This document shows positions 5,152-8,450 of a stretch of DNA of 8,450 bases, piece after piece; within the stretch, counting starts at the first letter, position 1, and the number at the start of each line of letters is the position of its first letter. Both the position numbers and the translations under genes were made by a program. The notes under the pieces are model-generated. The model searched no databases and was not told the origin of the DNA. It worked only from the letters and a program-made list of their open reading frames with translations. Source of the DNA: Symbiobacteriaceae bacterium (GTDB lineage Bacteria > Bacillota_E > Symbiobacteriia > Symbiobacteriales > Symbiobacteriaceae). The stretch is from NCBI GenBank assembly GCA_027356675.1, contig DAHVXO010000132.1, positions 1 through 8,450 on the forward strand, read 5' to 3'.

Positions 5152-6498
5152 CTATTTAGTCGTCTTGTTGTAGTTCTCGATGGACTTGGTAATCTCGGCA
5201 GCGGCCGACTTCAGCGCATCCGCAGGCGCCGCCTTGCCGAGGATCGCGTTCTCCATGGCGCCCTCCACCGTCTGGCGGGCCTGCGGGAAGACACCAATGA
5301 CTGCGCCCTGCGTGATGGGGCTCAACTTGGAGGCCCGCAGTTGTTCGATGGCGGTGGTGAACTGCGGCCGCTTGGCGTGCCAGTCCTTAATCACCTGCTG
5401 GTCATATGCAGACTTGCGCACCGGGAAGTACCCGGTGGAGGTCGACCACTTGGCCTGAGTCTGGGCACTGCCCAGCCACTTCACGAACTCCCAGGCCGCC
5501 CACTGTTCCTTCTCCGGCTTGATGTTCGTAATCCAGACCGAAGCGCCGCCGATGATCACGCCTCCCTTGCTGTTGGCCGGACGAGGCAGGAAGGCCGTGC
5601 CTACCTCAAACTTCTCCGCCACGTTGGTCAGAATGGTGCTCAGCACGGCCGTGGAGTCCACCGTCATGGCGACGCGCCCCGCCGCGAAGGCCGATTGTGT
5701 CTCCGAAGTCTTGCGGCCGAGGTTGATCGCCGACCCATCGTCGACCATGCCCTTCATCCACTTCAGGATGGCCTCGCCTTCCTTGGAGTCGATCACCGCC
5801 TTGGCCGCCTTGGCCTTGCGGCCGTTCTCGTTGTCGACGAAGTATGCGCCCTGCACGGCAAGCAACTGCTCGAAGAACCAGCCGTAGATGGCGATGCTGG
5901 CGCCGTAGCGGGTGTCGTTGCCCTGCTTGCGGGTCAGCTTCTTGGCGGCATCCGCGAACTCCTCAAAGGTCTTGGGCGGCTGGTTGGGATCCAGCCCCGC
6001 TTCCTTAAAGGCAGTCTTGTTGTAGTACATGATCGGGGTTGACGTATTGAACGGCATCGAGTAAAGCTTACCATCGAAGGTGTAGTAACCGAGGATGTTG
6101 GGCTCCAGATCATCGGTCTTGAAATTGTCAGCGGCGATGAAGGACTGCATGGGCGTAACCAGCCCGGAGTCGATCATGAACCGGCTGCCGATTTCGTAAA
6201 CCTGAATCATGGTGGGGCCGCTGGGACCGGCTGCCTTCAGCTTCTGGAGGGCCTCGTCATATGTACCCTGGTAGACCGCCTCGACCTGGACCTTGTCCTG
6301 GGACTTGTTGTACTCGTCCACCAGCGCCTGAACCGTCTCGCCGAGCTTGCCGCCCATGGCGTGCCAGAAGACCACCTTGACCTTCTCGCCCGCCTTGATT
6401 TCGACCTTCTTGGCCGAACCGCCGGACGATGAGCCACACCCAGTGATCACCGAAACCAGCATCAGAAGCGTTGCCAGGATTGCTACGAACCGTTTCAC
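5152..6498 (-). CDS. ugpB: UgpB-like ABC transporter binding lipoprotein (glycerol-3-phosphate / glycerophosphodiester)
   Basis: Extracellular solute-binding lipoprotein of an importer, 448 residues. A lipoprotein signal peptide with lipobox ITGC places the lipidated Cys at 21, followed by a Ser/Gly-rich tether. The mature part follows E. coli UgpB closely: VVFWHAMGG (42-50), IQVYEIGS (98-105), MPFNTSTPIMYYN (148-160), AGLDPNQPPKT (167-177), IIGGASVWI (315-323), STGYFPV (354-360) and FPQAR (404-408). Residues that by my alignment match ligand contacts of UgpB (Glu102, Ser153, Trp207, Ser282, Gly317/318, Tyr357, Arg408) are kept, which supports a phosphate-bearing glycerol ligand over a plain sugar. 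The start is GTG at 6498, with GGGAGG nine bases upstream. The gene is 33 bp after the second permease gene, as the last gene of the operon. The ligand call is from family resemblance only. Confidence 0.88.
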   Translation of the reverse strand: MKRFVAILATLLMLVSVITGCGSSSGGSAKKVEIKAGEKVKVVFWHAMGGKLGETVQALVDEYNKSQDKVQVEAVYQGTYDEALQKLKAAGPSGPTMIQVYEIGSRFMIDSGLVTPMQSFIAADNFKTDDLEPNILGYYTFDGKLYSMPFNTSTPIMYYNKTAFKEAGLDPNQPPKTFEEFADAAKKLTRKQGNDTRYGASIAIYGWFFEQLLAVQGAYFVDNENGRKAKAAKAVIDSKEGEAILKWMKGMVDDGSAINLGRKTSETQSAFAAGRVAMTVDSTAVLSTILTNVAEKFEVGTAFLPRPANSKGGVIIGGASVWITNIKPEKEQWAAWEFVKWLGSAQTQAKWSTSTGYFPVRKSAYDQQVIKDWHAKRPQFTTAIEQLRASKLSPITQGAVIGVFPQARQTVEGAMENAILGKAAPADALKSAAAEITKSIENYNKTTK

Positions 6499-6531
6499 AA
6501 AACCTCGCCTCCCTGTGTGTAATGGACCCGC

Positions 6532-7359
6532 CTACCCCTTTACGGCACCGGCCATCAAACCCTTGACCAGGTAGCGCTGCCCCCAGAGCAGGATCAGCGC
6601 TGCCGGAATCAGGAACATGATGACACCGGCCATGATCACCTGATACTGACGCCCCTCTTCGTTCATCAAGAAACGAATGCCGATCTGAACGGTACGCATG
6701 TTTTTTGTATTGGTGACCAGCAGGGGCCAGAGATACTGGTTCCATGTGCCCAGGAACGTGTAGGCGCCGAGGGTGATCAGCCCCGAGCGGCTGAGCGGCA
6801 GCGCGATAGACCAAAAGAAGCGAAACCGGCCGCACCCGTCGATACGGGCGGCATCTTCCAAATCCCGTGGGATTTGCATGTAGAACTGCCGGAGCAGGAA
6901 AGTCCCGAAGGCGGTGGCCAGAAAGGGCAATGTGAGCCCCAGATACGTGTCTGGCAGATGCAGCGTCCGGATGGTCAGATAGTTCGGGATCAGGGTGACC
7001 TCCCAGGGCACCATCAGCGTCGACATGAACAGGGCGAAAACGATCCCCTTGCCTTTGAACGGGATGAAGGCAAAGGCAAATCCGGCAAGGCTCGACGTGA
7101 CAATCTGGCCCAAGGTGACGAGCGAGGAGATGATCAGGCTGTTTAAGAAGTACCGGGTGACGGGTACCGACTCGAAGACTCGCATGTAGTTGTTCCACTG
7201 GGGGCTTTTCGGCAGCAACGCCGGCGGGTAGGAGTTGACCTCGGCAGGGGTCATGAGGCTGACCGTCAGGGCCCAGAGCAGCGGGAAGAGCATGATTGCG
7301 GCTGCGATGAACAGGCCGAGATAGGTCAGGCCGTTGCGAAACCGCTCAGCCGCTTTCAC
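6532..7359 (-). CDS. ugpE: UgpE-like ABC transporter permease
   Basis: Second membrane subunit of the importer, 275 residues, of the MalG-type binding-protein-dependent permease family. Six transmembrane helices are predicted by eye, beginning with GLFIAAAIMLFPLLWAL (15-31). The cytoplasmic EAA loop that docks on the ATPase is clear at 166-188 (EDAARIDG followed by IALP). The stretches LGLTLPFLATAFGTFLLRQF and GTWNQYLWPLL match UgpE. The start is GTG at 7359, whose bases overlap the TGA stop of the upstream permease gene by 4 (GTGA), implying translational coupling. Membership of a Ugp system rests on the partner binding protein as well as on sequence; a generic sugar permease annotation would be the cautious alternative. 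Confidence 0.88.
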   Translation of the reverse strand: MKAAERFRNGLTYLGLFIAAAIMLFPLLWALTVSLMTPAEVNSYPPALLPKSPQWNNYMRVFESVPVTRYFLNSLIISSLVTLGQIVTSSLAGFAFAFIPFKGKGIVFALFMSTLMVPWEVTLIPNYLTIRTLHLPDTYLGLTLPFLATAFGTFLLRQFYMQIPRDLEDAARIDGCGRFRFFWSIALPLSRSGLITLGAYTFLGTWNQYLWPLLVTNTKNMRTVQIGIRFLMNEEGRQYQVIMAGVIMFLIPAALILLWGQRYLVKGLMAGAVKG

Positions 7360-8294
7360 TGGTAGTGCACCTGCCTCTCACCCAGCTTGAACTGGAAGTA
7401 CGTCAGAATGAGGATGACCAGGAAGAGCAGCAGCGCCTGCGCGCTGGCGGACCCGAACTCAAACTTCTGAAAGGCTTCCTGGTAGATCTGGTAGACCACC
7501 ACGTTGGTCACCCCCGCCGGCCCGCCGGATGTCATGATATCGATCTCGCCGAAGGCCTGGAAGGCGTGAATCACACCCACCACCGCCGCGAAGAAGATCG
7601 TAGGCGACATGATCGGCAGGGTGATGTGCCGGGTCTGGGCCCAGGACCCGGCACCGTCGACCCGCGCCGCCTCGTACAGTTCGACCGGCACGCTCGTGAG
7701 CCCACTGACCATGAGGATGAAGTTGAAGCCCAGCCGCATCCAGATGCTGACCAGCCCCACCGCCCAGAGCGCCCACTGGGAATCAGTGAGCCAGGCGATC
7801 TTGGCGATGCCCAACTGGGCAAGGACGTAGTTGATGATCCCGGCAATCGGGTTGTACATCATGAGGAAGATGGTCGATCCTGTCGCCACGGAGATGCAGA
7901 GCGGCGAGGAGAAGATCAACTGAAAGATCTTGATGCCCCGGAGCTTCCGGTTGGCCAGCAACGCCAGGGCCAGCCCCAGGGCGATGCCCACAGGCACGGT
8001 GTAGAGCACGAACAGGACGGACGTGCCCAGGCTGCGCAGAAAGAGCGGGGTCGTCAGGGCGTCCTTGAAGTGTTCCAGGCCGACGAAGACCTTCGGGCGC
8101 CCCAGCGGATCCGTGAGGAAGACGCTCAGATAAATGGACCGGATCGTCGGATAGTAGACGAACAGCATGAGCAAGAGCACGCTGGGAGACAGGAATACCA
8201 GCGGTTCCATCCATTCCTTCAGGCGGTTGCGGTGCATCTCGAGGCGGGTGCGCAAAACAGGCGGGGTCTTGGTCAGTGGCTGTACTTCGCTCAT
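7356..8294 (-). CDS. ugpA: UgpA-like ABC transporter permease
   Basis: First membrane subunit of the importer, 312 residues, MalF/UgpA type. After a cytoplasmic N terminus of about 30 residues, the first helix LSPSVLLLMLFVYYP (35-49) is followed by five more hydrophobic segments. The EAA loop is at 205-227 (ELYEAARVDGAG, then ITLP). The end of the protein (IDIMTSGGP, SAQALLLFLVILILT, VHYQ at the C terminus) resembles E. coli UgpA. The start is ATG at 8294 with GAGGTGG (8302-8308) seven bases upstream; that ATG overlaps the TGA of a 23-codon ORF. No ATP-binding subunit is seen in the window: it may be encoded beyond the right edge or be a shared MsmX/UgpC-type ATPase. Confidence 0.88.
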   Translation of the reverse strand: MSEVQPLTKTPPVLRTRLEMHRNRLKEWMEPLVFLSPSVLLLMLFVYYPTIRSIYLSVFLTDPLGRPKVFVGLEHFKDALTTPLFLRSLGTSVLFVLYTVPVGIALGLALALLANRKLRGIKIFQLIFSSPLCISVATGSTIFLMMYNPIAGIINYVLAQLGIAKIAWLTDSQWALWAVGLVSIWMRLGFNFILMVSGLTSVPVELYEAARVDGAGSWAQTRHITLPIMSPTIFFAAVVGVIHAFQAFGEIDIMTSGGPAGVTNVVVYQIYQEAFQKFEFGSASAQALLLFLVILILTYFQFKLGERQVHYQ

Positions 8295-8362
8295 AGACGA
8301 TCCACCTCGCGGTTGACATAAACCCAGATCTCTTCTTCCCGCAAAACTTCGTGGATAGTCAC
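8291..8362 (-). CDS. Possible 23-residue leader ORF coupled to ugpA
   Basis: A GTG at 8362 opens 23 codons ending in a TGA (8291-8293) that overlaps the ugpA ATG as ATGA. An AAAGGA word (8368-8373) lies five bases before the GTG, and an in-frame TAG directly precedes it. The ribosome binding site of ugpA lies inside this ORF, so its translation could open or pace ugpA translation. The peptide is charged (rich in E, R, V; begins TIHEVLREEE after the start) and I recognise no family. At this length chance is a serious alternative. Confidence 0.3.
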   Translation of the reverse strand: MTIHEVLREEEIWVYVNREVDRL

Positions 8363-8450
8363 CTAAATCCTTTCTATACCAAATGTGATCAAGAGAAATA
8401 CCGCATGCACGGCAGAATCACCCCCGACGTTAAGAATGCCATACCAGGCT
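8363..8450 (-). other. Right edge: incoming open frames and a possible extended -10 promoter
   Basis: Two minus-strand frames are open from the right edge: one of 28 codons ending in TAG (8363-8365) with a hydrophobic tail (AVFLLITFGIERI at its end), and one of 19 codons ending in TGA (8389-8391). Either could be the end of an upstream gene or neither. The same DNA is AT-richer and contains TGGTATAGA (8373-8381) on the minus strand, which fits an extended -10 element (TG-N-TATAGA, 4 of 6 in the hexamer) with no good -35. If used, transcription would begin close to the leader ORF start. Confidence 0.25.

Noticed and set aside
6257..7198. 313-codon minus-strand open frame across the ugpE/ugpB junction
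   Set aside because: It overlaps both real genes in another frame, would lack any transporter motif, and both ugpE and ugpB are complete with good starts.
8313..8318. Perfect plus-strand TTGACA
   Set aside because: No -10-like hexamer at 16 to 18 bases downstream, and no plus-strand gene follows in the window.
7365..8321. 318-codon plus-strand open frame
   Set aside because: It is antisense to the well-supported ugpA permease gene; its composition (H, D, R, Q rich, repetitive) is that of a shadow frame and it has no family signature.
1..8450. CRISPR arrays, tRNA or rRNA genes, insertion sequences, phage or defence genes
   Set aside because: No repeat-spacer periodicity, cloverleaf, rRNA motif, transposase, terminal inverted repeats or defence-type domain seen on either strand.

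Overview
The window reads as a chromosomal stretch of a GC-rich, probably Gram-positive (Bacillota/Firmicutes-type) bacterium. Evidence for this: the cell-division/cell-wall (dcw) gene order mraZ-rsmH-ftsL-PBP-murE, a class B penicillin-binding protein ending in two PASTA domains and resembling SpoVD, an RsmH with the Cys-rich CTCP...CVC insertion, purine-rich AGGAGG-like ribosome binding sites, and frequent GTG/TTG starts. The genus cannot be fixed from sequence alone; a deep-branching GC-rich clostridial lineage is an inference. All eight confident genes lie on the minus strand, so transcription runs from right to left.

Right part (about 8450 to 5152): a three-gene ABC importer operon, ugpA-ugpE-ugpB. 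The two permeases overlap by 4 bases (GTGA) and the lipoprotein binding protein follows after 33 bases. The binding protein follows E. coli UgpB almost motif for motif, so sn-glycerol-3-phosphate or glycerophosphodiesters are the likely cargo. No ATPase gene is visible in the window. A 23-codon ORF ends in an ATGA overlap with the ugpA start, and two further minus-strand frames run in from the right edge.

Middle (5151 to 4950): a 202-bp gap with a 13-bp GC-rich hairpin just after ugpB, then the presumed mraZ promoter/operator region with TGG-type repeats expected of MraZ binding sites.

Left part (4949 to 1): the start of the dcw cluster. MraZ is the cluster's transcriptional regulator. RsmH methylates C1402 of 16S rRNA. 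FtsL and the transpeptidase (FtsI/SpoVD-like) are divisome parts that make septal peptidoglycan. MurE adds the third residue of the peptidoglycan stem peptide and is cut by the left edge. mraZ-rsmH-ftsL are tightly packed (15 and 44 bp). Unusual gaps of 129 bp (ftsL-ftsI) and 148 bp (ftsI-murE) follow, and the first holds nested, partly mutually exclusive inverted repeats.

I do not see a previously undescribed multi-gene system here. The protein-coding content is ordinary core-genome material. The items most worth a second look are the potential RNA switch before ftsI, the leader ORF before ugpA, and the operator region before mraZ.
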